This document shows, one piece after another, positions 42,037-51,362 of a stretch of 64,000 bases of DNA; position 1 is the stretch's first letter, and each line of letters starts with the position of its first letter. The notes under the pieces were generated by a model. That model was not told the origin of the DNA. It did no database searches and saw nothing but the letters and a program-made list of their open reading frames with translations. The stretch is from DAOUJI01 sp965197415. Its GTDB lineage: Bacteria > Chloroflexota > Dehalococcoidia > Lucifugimonadales > JAGWBF01. The DNA lies in assembly GCA_965197415.1 (NCBI GenBank), contig OZ240207.1:1426001-1490000 (forward strand). Reading direction: 5' to 3'. The position numbers and the translations under genes were made by a program.

Positions 42037-43473
42037 GTGGAGAGGCAGGGCAGAATAGGGGACCGCATAGTCCGCCGACCCCGAAGGCGAGACATGGTTC
42101 CCGTTGTGGCGGAAAGCCTGCCGGACAGACGGCCCGCTAGAATACTATCTCCGGCCTACATCCTCTTCTACAGCTTCGCAGCCCTGGTTGCAATCGGCGG
42201 CATTCTCCTGTTGCTACCCGTATCCAACAACATAGGCCCGGGAGCTTTCACTCCCATCGAAGTGGCATTCTTCACTTCCGTGTCGGCAGTGACTGTCACG
42301 GGGCACGTCGTCGTGAACACCGGTGACTATTGGAGCGATTTCGGCCACGCTGTCATTTTCACGCTGATGCTTCTTGGCGGCCTGGGATTCACGACCATGG
42401 CCACTTTCTTCCTCATCATGATCGGCCAACGCATCACCTTGCCGGAACGGATGCTCATGCGCGACACCATGGGAATGGAACGGCTTGGGGGGATTATCCA
42501 CGTTCTCCGCAACATCGTATTCATTGTGCTTTCCCTGTACTTTCTGGGAATGGCGCTCATCTGGTGGCAACTTCGCCATGAGCTTGGCCTAAGCCTGCCG
42601 GACACACTCTGGCACTCGGCCTTCCTGTCTGTATCATCCTTCAACAACGCCGGCTTCTCCATCTTGCCGAACGCGGGAAGTCTTGAGGATTTCGCCGCCT
42701 TTCCGATTCTCCTTACCATTGTGATGGCGCTCATCATCGTCGGGAGCATAGGCTGGACAACCCTGGTGGACGTTTTTCGGCAGCGGCGCTTTTCGAGGTT
42801 TACCCTGGACACGAAACTGGTGGTGGTCACCAGCCTGTTCTTGTGGTTCCTGGGAGGGATAATTCTCTTCACCGCTGAATTCGACAACCCGGCGACTCTA
42901 GGTTCGTATACAGTCCCGGAAAAGGGGTTCTTGTCTCTCTTCCATTCAGTGAGCGGAAGGACTGCGGGTCTGACGGCTTTGGACTTCAGCTCGGCTAAAG
43001 AGCTGACCTTGCTGTTCTATCCCTTCCTGATGTTCGTAGGCGGAGCGGCGGGATCAGTTGCCGGGGGGATCAAGGTGGCAACGCTGGCGGTCATTATAGC
43101 TGCGGTGATTTCGTCAATACGAGGACGCTCCGAGGTCGAGGCTTTCGGAAGAGAGGTGCCCCATTTCCAGGTCCACCGAGCCGTCTCGGTCGCCGCACTG
43201 GGAATGACTTTCGTATTCCTGGCTTCATTGACTCTGGTCCTCACGGAAGAGGGAATTAACTTCCTCCGCCTCTACTTCGACACGGTGTCTGCGTTCGGCA
43301 CTACGGGACTGTCCACCGGAGTTCCCCCAGAACTCTCTTTAGCGGGAAAGATCGTGTTCATGGTGGCCATGTTCCTCGGCAGGCTCGGACCGTTGACAAT
43401 GGCGTTGGCCCTTACGTCCGGCGAGGAATCTACAGAGTACCGCTACGTACAGGAAAGAGTTAAAATAGGCTAG
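42037..43473 (+). CDS. trkH: TrkH family potassium uptake protein
   Basis: This 478-residue integral membrane protein carries four pore-loop repeats with filter-like sequences: FFTSVSAVTVTGHVVVNTGD, SVSSFNNAGFS, SVSGRTAGLTALDFSSAKEL and TVSAFGTTGLSTGVPPELSL. Many hydrophobic segments lie between them. TrkH/KtrB pores need a cytoplasmic RCK regulator, and three RCK-type genes follow in the same direction. The GTG start is preceded by GGGAGGAGG about 14 bases upstream. The N-terminal 30 residues are Arg-rich. Confidence 0.95.
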   Translation: MERQGRIGDRIVRRPRRRDMVPVVAESLPDRRPARILSPAYILFYSFAALVAIGGILLLLPVSNNIGPGAFTPIEVAFFTSVSAVTVTGHVVVNTGDYWSDFGHAVIFTLMLLGGLGFTTMATFFLIMIGQRITLPERMLMRDTMGMERLGGIIHVLRNIVFIVLSLYFLGMALIWWQLRHELGLSLPDTLWHSAFLSVSSFNNAGFSILPNAGSLEDFAAFPILLTIVMALIIVGSIGWTTLVDVFRQRRFSRFTLDTKLVVVTSLFLWFLGGIILFTAEFDNPATLGSYTVPEKGFLSLFHSVSGRTAGLTALDFSSAKELTLLFYPFLMFVGGAAGSVAGGIKVATLAVIIAAVISSIRGRSEVEAFGREVPHFQVHRAVSVAALGMTFVFLASLTLVLTEEGINFLRLYFDTVSAFGTTGLSTGVPPELSLAGKIVFMVAMFLGRLGPLTMALALTSGEESTEYRYVQERVKIG

Positions 43474-43545
43474 GGATTCCCTGAGGGCGGGCGGCACAGA
43501 AGTCCCAGCCAAACGTGGCTCTCAGGAATGTCCATAAGGAGAACC

Positions 43546-44241
43546 ATGAAAAAGCAGGTGATAGTAATTGGGCTGGGGCGGTTCGGGTCCAGCGCGGCAA
43601 GGGAGCTGTACCAGATGGGGCATGATGTCCTGGGCATAGACATCGAAGACAAGCCGGTCCAGGATATGTTGGGACACGTCACCTACGCCGTGAAAGCCGA
43701 CGCCACCAACGAGGCCGTGCTCAGGGAACTGGGGGCGCCTAACTTCGACGTGGCGCTGGTAGCCATTGGCGAGGACATCCAGGCATCCATCCTGATTACC
43801 GTGGTCCTTAAAGACCTGGGTGTGCCATACATCGTAGTGAGGGCAATAAATCAGCTTCACGGGGCCACGATGGACCGTATAGGGGCGGACAAAGTAGTCT
43901 ATCCGGAGCAAGAAATCGGGCAAAGGCTCTCTCACGTCGGGTTCGAGCCGGGCGTGCTGGAGTTCATGGAGGTCGGACCCGGTTACGGCATCACCAAGCT
44001 AAGACCCCCTGCCAACATTATAAAGCGGACTCTTGAAGACGCCGGACTGACCGGGCCCAGGGACAAGTACGGCCTGGCTGTCTTGGCCTTGCGCCGGGGA
44101 AGAGAATTCCTCTTGATGCCGTCAAAGGACGAAGAGATACGACCCGGTGACATTCTGATAGTGGCCGGCAACAGTGAGCAGCTTGGGAAGATTCATTCCA
44201 TACCCCGGGGACCCTCAGAAAACGGCAACACTGAAGGTTAA
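43546..44241 (+). CDS. trkA: RCK-domain potassium channel/transport regulator (TrkA/KtrA type)
   Basis: This 231-residue protein has an N-terminal NAD-binding RCK domain (VIVIGLGRFGSSAARELYQM, with GLGRFG, then DATNEAVLRELGAP) and a C-terminal RCK_C domain ending EIRPGDILIVAGNSEQLGKI. It is the expected partner of TrkH as the gating ring. I used the ATG at 43546 with AAGGAGAACC just before it. It lies 72 bases after trkH and 33 bases before the universal stress protein. Confidence 0.93.
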   Translation: MKKQVIVIGLGRFGSSAARELYQMGHDVLGIDIEDKPVQDMLGHVTYAVKADATNEAVLRELGAPNFDVALVAIGEDIQASILITVVLKDLGVPYIVVRAINQLHGATMDRIGADKVVYPEQEIGQRLSHVGFEPGVLEFMEVGPGYGITKLRPPANIIKRTLEDAGLTGPRDKYGLAVLALRRGREFLLMPSKDEEIRPGDILIVAGNSEQLGKIHSIPRGPSENGNTEG

Positions 44242-44274
44242 CGGAACGGCCCACTCCAACTGCCCAGTTTTGAC

Positions 44275-44724
44275 ATGCCTTCAAACCACAGCAGCATACT
44301 GGTCGCCGTAGACGGCGGCTCCAGCGATGAAGGGGCCGCTCGGCTGGCTTGCGGGCTGGCCCGAACGAGCAAAGCCAAGGTAGTAGTCTTGTACGTCATT
44401 GAAGTTGGCCACGAGCTCCCCTTGGACATAGAATTGGACCCTTCGCGTGAAGAGGCGATTTTGGATAGGTTGGAATCGATCGGCGGGCGTGAAAAATGCA
44501 GCCTGGAAGGCGGGTACGTCCAAGCCAGGCACGCCGGACCCGCCATTGTGGAAGAGGCTGTCAACAAGAACGCTCAGATGGTGGTCCTCGGACTGCCCAG
44601 CAAACGCTATGGACGAGACGATCGCTTTGGGGACACCATCAGTTATGTATTGAGGAACGCACCCTGCCAGGTCTTGCTGTGGAAAGACGCGGAGGGTTAC
44701 CAAAACAAGGGTGGGGACGGATAG
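44275..44724 (+). CDS. universal stress protein (UspA family)
   Basis: This 149-residue protein has the UspA layout: SSILVAVDGGSSDEGAARLA at the start, KAKVVVLYVIEVG in the second strand, and the late VVLGLPSKRYGRDDRFGDTI then SYVLRNAPCQVLLWKD. The ATP-binding motif G-x2-G-x9-G(S/T) is only partly kept, reading GLPSKRYGRDD. It lies between two RCK genes in the potassium operon, so it may sense nucleotide or stress and act on the transporter. That is inference from position. Confidence 0.88.
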   Translation: MPSNHSSILVAVDGGSSDEGAARLACGLARTSKAKVVVLYVIEVGHELPLDIELDPSREEAILDRLESIGGREKCSLEGGYVQARHAGPAIVEEAVNKNAQMVVLGLPSKRYGRDDRFGDTISYVLRNAPCQVLLWKDAEGYQNKGGDG

Positions 44725-44727
44725 ACC

Positions 44728-45135
44728 ATGAACGTCTTGGTAGTGGGCTATGACCGCATGGGCGCCCACCTGGTCTCGAGGTTGGCCAGGTCAGGACACG
44801 CCGTCACGGCCCTTGACTACCAGACGTCCCCCAATGACCCCCTCATCAACGAGGAGGGAGTCGACATAGTTCCGGGTTCTGAGTCCCTTATCGCCGACAT
44901 CAGGAACATTGGGACGGCCACAATCGACGCCGCTTTGGCCCTGTCGGACGACGACTCCAGAAACGCTATGGCGGCCCAAATCGCCGTCCATATCTTCCAT
45001 ATTCCAGAAGTCGTGTGCAGAATTGAAGACCCGGAACGGGAACTCCTGTACCGGAACCTCGGTCTCGACGTAATATCTCCCACCCAACTGATGACGGACA
45101 CAATAGTTGCCGGCACGTTCGAACAGCCCCGTTAA
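44728..45135 (+). CDS. TrkA-N (RCK) domain protein lacking RCK_C
   Basis: This 135-residue protein contains only the NAD-binding domain: MNVLVVGYDRMGAHLVSRLA, ALDYQTSPNDPLINEEGVDI, IGTATIDAALALSDDD and CRIEDPERELLYRNLGLDVI then SPTQL. The glycine motif reads GYDRMG in place of GxGxxG. It lacks the C-terminal RCK_C domain seen in its operon mates. It is three bases after the Usp gene and 32 bases before the next RCK gene. A split or regulatory partner subunit is plausible. Confidence 0.88.
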   Translation: MNVLVVGYDRMGAHLVSRLARSGHAVTALDYQTSPNDPLINEEGVDIVPGSESLIADIRNIGTATIDAALALSDDDSRNAMAAQIAVHIFHIPEVVCRIEDPERELLYRNLGLDVISPTQLMTDTIVAGTFEQPR

Positions 45136-45167
45136 AGGGTGAAAAGGCCCGGAGGAAAACACCAAGC

Positions 45168-45827
45168 ATGTACGCTCTCATCGCAGGATGCGGCAAGGTA
45201 GGCCACCAGCTGACCAGGGTCTTGCTGGCCATGGACAACGAGGTGCTAGTGATCGATAAGGACCGGCGCATTTGCGACACGGTTAATGAAGAGTTGGGCA
45301 GGGTGGCTCTACTCGGGGACGCCACCCGGATTGAAGTCCTGAAGGAAGCCGGCGCCGCCCGTGCCAACCTGGTAATTGCTGTGACCGCCAGGGACGAGGA
45401 CAATCTGGCCATCTGCCAGACCGCAAAACAGGTGTTCAACACTCCCCGCACCATCTCTGTGATTAAAGACCCGCAAAACGAGTCCCTGTTTAAGATTCTG
45501 GGTGTCGACAAGGTGGTAAACGGCACCCACCTTGTGGTCGCCAACATCGAGGATGAACTGCCGGGTCAATCATTGGTGCATCTCATGTCTCTGGCGTCCC
45601 AGCAGGAAATGATTACCGTGACCATACCTGAAGACGCCGGCGCAATGGGAAAGTCCTTGGGGGACATTCCCCTTCCGCCTGGCAGCTTCATCTCCTTGGT
45701 GATAAAACCCGACGGACCCCATCTCCCCACCGATGACGTGGTCCTCATGGCCGACGACCAGATTGTCGCCGTGACCTCCCACGGCGATGAACATATTCTA
45801 TTTGAGATCTTCACAGGAGTGGAGTAA
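45168..45827 (+). CDS. trkA: RCK-domain potassium transport regulator (TrkA type, second)
   Basis: This 219-residue protein has an intact N-terminal NAD-binding domain (MYALIAGCGKVGHQLTRVLL with GCGKVG, then VLVIDKDRRICDTVNEELGR) and a C-terminal RCK_C domain (ISLVIKPDGPHLPTDDVVLM then ADDQIVAV). It is the last of the potassium operon and overlaps the pheA start by one base (TAATG). Together with the two other RCK genes it could form hetero-octameric gating rings. Confidence 0.92.
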   Translation: MYALIAGCGKVGHQLTRVLLAMDNEVLVIDKDRRICDTVNEELGRVALLGDATRIEVLKEAGAARANLVIAVTARDEDNLAICQTAKQVFNTPRTISVIKDPQNESLFKILGVDKVVNGTHLVVANIEDELPGQSLVHLMSLASQQEMITVTIPEDAGAMGKSLGDIPLPPGSFISLVIKPDGPHLPTDDVVLMADDQIVAVTSHGDEHILFEIFTGVE

Positions 45828-46675
45828 TGTCCCCTGTCGTCACCGGCTCCATCGCATACCTGGGCCCTGAGGGCACCTACTCGGAAGAGGCTGCCGTCAA
45901 GTATGCCGACAAGATCGGAGGCGACTGGACCCTGGTGCCCTTTCCAACTATCCAGGCCGTGGCCTTGGCGGTGGCGTCGGGCATAGCCGACGAAGGAGTG
46001 GCTCCCATAGAGAACAGCCTGGAGGGGTCGGTCACCGCCACCTTGGACATTCTCATTCAGGACTCTCGTCTTTCCATACGAAACGAGCTTGTGATACCCA
46101 TAGCCCACACCCTACTGGTGGTCCCGGGGACCAGGGCGGCGGACATCCAGACCATCTTCTCCCACCCCCAAGCCCTGGGCCAGTGCAGGGCGTACCTGGA
46201 ACAATGCTTTCCAAACGCCCAGAAGATAGCCTCCCTAAGCACCGTCTCGGCCATCGACGACGTATGGGCCAGCCCCGTGCCGGCGGCGGCCATATCGCCG
46301 CAACGGGCTGCCGAGCTCCGAAACATGGAAACCTTGGCCCGCGGGATTCAGGACAACTCCTCGAATGAGACTCGCTTTGTCGCCCTGGCGAGAGAGGACC
46401 ATGAGGCCACCGGGCATGACAAGACGTCTATCTGCTTCTCCTTCTCGGAGGATAAGCCCGGGATGCTCTACAACGCTCTCGGGGAGTTCGCCATACGGAA
46501 CATCAACTTGGCCAAAATAGAGTCGAGGCCCACCAAAGAGTCCCTGGGTCTTTACTGGTTCCTGGTGGACTTCGACGGCCATAGGGAAGACCCGAAGGTC
46601 CAGGGAGTATTGGACTTCATCAAAAGCCAGACGGCCATGCTGAGGGTGTTCGGCTCTTATCCGCGCCGCATGTGA
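45827..46675 (+). CDS. pheA: prephenate dehydratase
   Basis: This enzyme makes phenylpyruvate for phenylalanine synthesis. The 282-residue monofunctional protein has IAYLGPEGTYSEEAAVKYA, GVAPIENSLEGSVTATLDIL and IFSHPQALGQCRAYLEQCFP in the catalytic domain. The regulatory ACT domain follows, with SEDKPGMLYNALGEFAIRNI and the Phe-binding ESRP in LAKIESRPTKESLGLYWFLV. No chorismate mutase domain is present. It overlaps the RCK gene by one base and converges with trpB. Confidence 0.95.
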   Translation: MSPVVTGSIAYLGPEGTYSEEAAVKYADKIGGDWTLVPFPTIQAVALAVASGIADEGVAPIENSLEGSVTATLDILIQDSRLSIRNELVIPIAHTLLVVPGTRAADIQTIFSHPQALGQCRAYLEQCFPNAQKIASLSTVSAIDDVWASPVPAAAISPQRAAELRNMETLARGIQDNSSNETRFVALAREDHEATGHDKTSICFSFSEDKPGMLYNALGEFAIRNINLAKIESRPTKESLGLYWFLVDFDGHREDPKVQGVLDFIKSQTAMLRVFGSYPRRM

Positions 46676-46685
46676 CAGACGTGGA

Positions 46686-47888
46686 CTAAACCTCCAGGCC
46701 GCCCGCCTGGGCCACGACGTGAATGTCCTTGTCCCCTCGCCCACTGAGACACACCAGGACTGTTTTGTCCTCCGGCAGAGTCTCAGCCAGCCGTGCGGCG
46801 TAATATACGGCGTGGGAGGGTTCCAAGGCTGGTATAATGCCCTCCGTACGGGACAACATGTGGAACCCTTCGAGGGCCTCCTCGTCCTTCACCGTCGTAT
46901 ACTCCGCCCGCCCCAAATCCTTCAAGTAGCTGTGCTCAGGGCCCACGCCAGGGTAGTCCAGCCCCGCAGAGATGGAGTGGGTCTCCACCACCTGGCCGTG
47001 GTCGTCTTGCAGTAAATATGACATAGAACCGTGGAGCACACCGGGCCGCCCCTCGCTAAGGGGGGCCGCGTTCTGGTTGGCGCCTGCGCCCTTCCCTCCC
47101 GCTTCGACGCCCACCAACTTCACTTCTTCGTCTCCTATGAAGGAGTGGAACATGCCAATGGCGTTGCTGCCTCCTCCGACGCAGGCGACGACGTAGTCTG
47201 GAAGGCGTCCCTCGGCTTCCAGGATCTGCTCCCTGGACTCGCGTCCAATCACGGACTGGAAGTCCCGTACCAGCATGGGATAGGGGTGGGGTCCTACTGC
47301 ACTTCCCAGGAGGTAATGGGTCGTCCCGACGTTGGTTACCCAGTCTCGTATGGCCTCGTTGATAGCGTCCTTTAGAGTGCGGCTGCCCGACTCCACCGGC
47401 GTCACCTCGGCGCCAAGAAGCTTCATCCGGTACACGTTGGGCGACTGGCGAACGATGTCCTCGGACCCCATGTAAACAACACAGGGAAGGCCCGCCATTG
47501 CGCAGACCGTGGCGGTTGCCACTCCGTGCTGTCCAGCGCCGGTCTCGGCGATGATACGCGTCTTGCCCATGTGCCTGGCCAGGAGCGCCTGACCCAGAGC
47601 GTTGTTTATCTTGTGAGCCCCCGTGTGAGCCAGGTCTTCGCGCTTCAGGTAGATGCGCGCTCCTCCGGTCTTCCGGCTGAGGTTTTCGGCCAGGTAGAGA
47701 GGAGTGGGCCTTCCCGAATAGTCCTTGTTCAACCTGCCCAACTCCCGCCGGAATTCCGGGGAGTCCTTCAGGTCCGAATAGGCGCTCTCCAACTCCTCCA
47801 AGGCAGCCATCAAAGTCTCCGGCACGAACTTGCCGCCGAATAAGCCGAACCTGCCTCGTTTGTCCGGCAATGAGCTAACGTCCACCAT
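46686..47888 (-). CDS. trpB: tryptophan synthase beta subunit
   Basis: TrpB joins indole and serine to tryptophan with PLP. The 400-residue protein has GLFGGKFVPETLMAALEELE, the PLP Lys in HTGAHKINNALGQALLARHM, CVGGGSNAIGMFHSFIGDEE (phosphate loop) and VGPEHSYLKDLGRAEYTTVK, all conserved. It is two bases after trpF in a two-gene unit. No trpA follows, since pheA lies convergently 11 bases beyond the stop. Confidence 0.97.
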   Translation of the reverse strand: MVDVSSLPDKRGRFGLFGGKFVPETLMAALEELESAYSDLKDSPEFRRELGRLNKDYSGRPTPLYLAENLSRKTGGARIYLKREDLAHTGAHKINNALGQALLARHMGKTRIIAETGAGQHGVATATVCAMAGLPCVVYMGSEDIVRQSPNVYRMKLLGAEVTPVESGSRTLKDAINEAIRDWVTNVGTTHYLLGSAVGPHPYPMLVRDFQSVIGRESREQILEAEGRLPDYVVACVGGGSNAIGMFHSFIGDEEVKLVGVEAGGKGAGANQNAAPLSEGRPGVLHGSMSYLLQDDHGQVVETHSISAGLDYPGVGPEHSYLKDLGRAEYTTVKDEEALEGFHMLSRTEGIIPALEPSHAVYYAARLAETLPEDKTVLVCLSGRGDKDIHVVAQAGGLEV

Positions 47889-47889
47889 G

Positions 47890-48540
47890 TTATTGCGCCT
47901 CCCTGGCCGTTCGGATGAATGATCTTACCTTATCGTGGTCCTTGCCCGGGCTGCCCTTGGTCTCGACACCGCTGGAAACGTCCACTCCCCAAGGCCTGAC
48001 CAACTGCACAGCGCCTCCTACGTTATCCGGCGTAAGCCCGCCTGCGAGAAAGAAATCTATGCCCCCCTCGGAAAGGTCCCTGGCAATGTCCCAGTTGAAG
48101 GTCTGGCCAGTGCCTCCAGCCAGTCCTTCCACCTTACGGTCCACTACCACGACATGCCCGTCATCAGTGTACGCTTTGATCCTGTTCGACAACTCACCGC
48201 AGTCCACCGCTCCCGTTCCGACGTGGATTGTCTTCATCACGGGGGACCCCATTCGGGTGCAGTACGCGGGAGACTCGCCCCCGCACAGCTGCACTAAGTC
48301 CAGCCCTAGCTCAGCCGCCACGCCATTCACCTCATCTTCCGGCTGGTCAGCGAAAAGCCCCGCCACCTGAGGACGTTTGTCTCCGGCCCGAGCCGCCTCG
48401 ATTATGCGCGCGGCCTGGGAGCGGTCAACGAGCCTTTTGCTTCCTGCCACAAAATTCATGCCCAGAACGTCGGCTCCCGCGTCGGCAGCCAACCGCGCAT
48501 CTTCGGGCCGCATGATTCCGCATATCTTTACTTTAAGCAT
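47890..48540 (-). CDS. trpF: phosphoribosylanthranilate isomerase
   Basis: TrpF performs the third step of tryptophan synthesis. The barrel begins MLKVKICGIMRPEDARLAAD (catalytic Cys in KICG), with ADVLGMNFVAGSKR, the acid in AGLFADQPEDEV and LAGGLTPDNVGGAVQLVRPW then GVDVSSGVETKGSPGKD. I used the ATG at 48540. An in-frame start at 48549 adds three residues. The 216-residue length is normal. It is directly upstream of trpB. Confidence 0.94.
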   Translation of the reverse strand: MLKVKICGIMRPEDARLAADAGADVLGMNFVAGSKRLVDRSQAARIIEAARAGDKRPQVAGLFADQPEDEVNGVAAELGLDLVQLCGGESPAYCTRMGSPVMKTIHVGTGAVDCGELSNRIKAYTDDGHVVVVDRKVEGLAGGTGQTFNWDIARDLSEGGIDFFLAGGLTPDNVGGAVQLVRPWGVDVSSGVETKGSPGKDHDKVRSFIRTAREAQ

Positions 48541-48631
48541 GACAAGCACCTGTTGAGGGGTTCCGCGTCCATTATACGCCTATACGCCCGGCCACATACG
48601 TTAGACGGACGGCCCCAAATCACGCGAACCA

Positions 48632-49411
48632 TCAAGGCCGCAGCCGCCATGGATTATAGTCCCAGGGGCGAGAGGGCCATACCGGCTCTCCGGTCAAGAG
48701 CTTGTACAGGGCCATCAGTACCATGCCGGCCGCGAATCCCCCAATGTGGGCCATGTAGGCCACTCCCGCGCCTGACGAGAATGTGCCCAGCGAGCCGAGC
48801 CCGTTGATAAGCTGGAGCGCGAACCATGCGCCCAACACAAGCAGAGCGGGAAGCTGTATAACCGTGATGAAGACGAACATGACCAGGGTAGTGATGCGGT
48901 TATAGGGGTACAGCATAAGATACGCTCCGAGCACGCCGGATATGGCGCCGCTGGCGCCTATCATGGGCGTCTGGGAGTCTAAATCAATCCCAATCTGGGC
49001 CCAGGCCGCCGCAACGCCCGCGGCGACGTAGAACAGCAGGTATTTGACGTGGCCCAGCCGTTCCTCCACGTTGTCTCCGAACACCCACAGAAACAACATG
49101 TTTCCGATGAAGTGCATAAACCCGCCGTGCATGAACATGGAAGTGAACACCGTACCCCACGTGTGGAACGGAGTCTCTATGTCCTTAACTTCCACGACAT
49201 TGCCAAGGGAGTCTCTGAGGGGCAATATCTGGAACGAAATCCCTTGAGTCAACTCGACGGGCATCAGTCCGAACGTAAAGAAGAAGATGTCCCGGTCAAT
49301 GCCGCCAAGGGTTAGCTCGTAGATGAAGACGAGGGCGTTGACGACTATCAGAGCTATATTTACGACCGGAAGCTTTCGGCGGCGGACTGATGCGTCGTAT
49401 AGGGGAATCAA
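48632..49411 (-). CDS. rhomboid family intramembrane serine protease
   Basis: This 259-residue protein has about six to seven hydrophobic segments. FMHGGFMHFIGNMLFLWVFG is the conserved helix with the His and Asn. The catalytic Ser is in MIGASGAISGVLGAYLML, and the paired His is in YMAHIGGFAAGMVLMALYKL. These match the Ser-His dyad of rhomboid proteases, which cleave transmembrane segments. The ATG at 49411 is used. It is encoded alone. Confidence 0.9.
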   Translation of the reverse strand: MIPLYDASVRRRKLPVVNIALIVVNALVFIYELTLGGIDRDIFFFTFGLMPVELTQGISFQILPLRDSLGNVVEVKDIETPFHTWGTVFTSMFMHGGFMHFIGNMLFLWVFGDNVEERLGHVKYLLFYVAAGVAAAWAQIGIDLDSQTPMIGASGAISGVLGAYLMLYPYNRITTLVMFVFITVIQLPALLVLGAWFALQLINGLGSLGTFSSGAGVAYMAHIGGFAAGMVLMALYKLLTGEPVWPSRPWDYNPWRLRP

Positions 49412-49516
49412 ATCGGGCGCTCAAACAGTCAGGATGCCGCCGCTGTACCAGCCTCTCAAAGGACGCCCACATCGGTGTGGGACAAATCGATGTATCAGAA
49501 GGCGGACTGCCCTGGA

Positions 49517-50164
49517 CTACCGTTCCCGGGGCTCCCGGTCCAACGGCCCTTCCATCACAGGGCTGGTCCACATAGGCGGCTCTTCCTGGCCACCCATTAA
49601 CCTGGCGCGCCGTCTTGGGTATTCGTTGGACAGCAGCCCCATGGCCAAGGAGTCGTACCATTCCCCGCCCTTGGGGTGGGTGCCCCTGAGCCTTCCCTCG
49701 ATCTGGAAGCCCAGGCGCTCGCACATGTGTATGGCCACTTGGTTGTAGTCGGGCACGTCCACCCAAGCCCGGTGCAGGCCGTAAGTGTAGAAGGCTATAT
49801 CCATCAATTGAATCAGAGCGGCGCTGCCGTAGCTTTGATGCCACATGTCTGTGCGTCCAATGAGGACGAACAGCTGGGCCTCCCACATCGGGGCCCTTAT
49901 GACCATCTGAGCCTCTCCGATGTGCTCGCCGCCGGGGGTGTAGATGGCGTATATCTTGCGCGGACGTTCGTTGCCGAAAAGCTCGTCCCACTCGGGGTCG
50001 GACTCACCGCTGAGCACGCGGCGAGGAGTGTATCCCAGATGCACCGGGTTACCGTTGTCGTCCACACCGTACCAGGAGGAGTTGACAATCTCTTCCTTGA
50101 GCCAGCCGTCTACCCTGACTACGTCCTCTCTAGTGACCGCCTTTAGCGAAATCTCAGGGAGCAT
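49517..50164 (-). CDS. GNAT family acetyltransferase
   Basis: This 215-residue protein has the GNAT pattern of the RimJ/RimL-like branch: RVLSGESDPEWDELFGNERP, IYTPGGEHIGEAQMVIRAPM, and the acetyl-CoA loop region RTDMWHQSYGSAALIQLMDI. AWVDVPDYNQVAIHMCERLG then FQIEGRLRGTHPKGGEWYDS is the typical C-terminal part. The substrate (ribosomal protein, antibiotic or amino acid) is unknown. It stands about 105 bases from the rhomboid gene. Confidence 0.85.
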   Translation of the reverse strand: MLPEISLKAVTREDVVRVDGWLKEEIVNSSWYGVDDNGNPVHLGYTPRRVLSGESDPEWDELFGNERPRKIYAIYTPGGEHIGEAQMVIRAPMWEAQLFVLIGRTDMWHQSYGSAALIQLMDIAFYTYGLHRAWVDVPDYNQVAIHMCERLGFQIEGRLRGTHPKGGEWYDSLAMGLLSNEYPRRRARLMGGQEEPPMWTSPVMEGPLDREPRER

Positions 50165-50362
50165 TCTCGTCTGCCAACAACCTTTCCGCTGCGCTGTTTA
50201 GACATCAATTATAGCACAGGGGAGCCGCCCGCAAACGGCGTGCCTTCTCCCGCGTTCAGTCAGCATCCCCCTAGCTTATTCCCCCAACTTCCCCCATCGG
50301 TTATCATAAGGGGCGGAATTCGAGCAGCCGGACATCGACCTCTCACCGACGAGGAGGACAAC

Positions 50363-51325
50363 ATGGCCGAACCAAACCCGCCCACCAAAGAGGAAGTCAT
50401 CTCTTACATACGGGACAGGCGGAACTGGGGCAGATGGGGAGACGACGACCAGATGGGCGCGATGAACCTGGTCACACCCGAGAAGAAGCTCGAGGCTGCA
50501 CAACTGGTCAAGAAGGGCCAGAGTGTGTCCCTGAGCCGCTACTTCCCCAAGACCGCCGGCCCGGACAACCCGCAACCGGCCCAGCACTGGATGGCCACAA
50601 TGCAGCGGGACGGAAAGACCGTAGCCGCCATTGATTACTACGGTCTGGTCTACCACGGCTCGGCAGCCACCCACCTCGACGCCCTGTGCCACGTATGGGA
50701 CGAAGACGGCATGTGGAACGGGCGCGACCCCGACAAGGAAATTACCTTCAGCGGCGCCCGGTGGGGCGCCGTGGACGCATGGAGCGACGGCATCATAACC
50801 AGAGGAGTCCTCCTGGACGTGCCCAGACACCGAGGCGTTCCATATGTAACCCAGGACAGGCCTGTCCACGCCTGGGAGCTGGAGGAGGTAGCCGCAGCAC
50901 AGGGCGTAGAAGTTAGGCCCGGCGACGCCCTTTGCGTATACAGCGGCAGGGAAGCTCTGGTCAGGGAATATCCGACCAACCACCCGTGGATGGCGGGGAT
51001 ACCCGTCTACGGTGCGCCCGGTGGCGCCGCCCCTATCACCGAACGGCCGGGGCTTCACGTATCCTGCCTCTCCTTCATCAGGGACCACGACGTGTCGATA
51101 CTGGCTTGGGACATGATGGACTTGTCGCCCAACGGCTACGGCATACCCTGGGCTGTCCACGCGGTTATAAGCTCCTATGGCGTCGGGCTGGTGGACAACT
51201 CCCTTCTGGAACCCTTAGCGGATATATGCGCGGAAGAGGGACGGTACGAGTTCATGTTCCTGGTGGCCCCCCTCAAAGTGGAAGGCGGCACCGGCTCGCC
51301 GGTGAACCCCATAGCCATTCTCTAG
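50363..51325 (+). CDS. cyclase family protein (first of three tandem)
   Basis: This 320-residue protein belongs to the kynurenine-formamidase-like cyclase family. The metal site is in YHGSAATHLDALCHVWDEDG, corresponding to the usual HxGTHxDxPxH-type motif. NWGRWGDDDQMGAMNLVTPE near the N-terminus and RYEFMFLVAPLKVEGGTGSP near the C-terminus are shared with the next two genes. I used the ATG at 50363 with GAGGAGGACAAC upstream. A longer frame to 50240 is not coding-like. Substrates of this branch are unknown, though amide or lactone hydrolysis is typical. Confidence 0.9.
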   Translation: MAEPNPPTKEEVISYIRDRRNWGRWGDDDQMGAMNLVTPEKKLEAAQLVKKGQSVSLSRYFPKTAGPDNPQPAQHWMATMQRDGKTVAAIDYYGLVYHGSAATHLDALCHVWDEDGMWNGRDPDKEITFSGARWGAVDAWSDGIITRGVLLDVPRHRGVPYVTQDRPVHAWELEEVAAAQGVEVRPGDALCVYSGREALVREYPTNHPWMAGIPVYGAPGGAAPITERPGLHVSCLSFIRDHDVSILAWDMMDLSPNGYGIPWAVHAVISSYGVGLVDNSLLEPLADICAEEGRYEFMFLVAPLKVEGGTGSPVNPIAIL

Positions 51326-51362
51326 GCAACCGGTCCTATTTGATTAAAACAAGGAGGACAAC

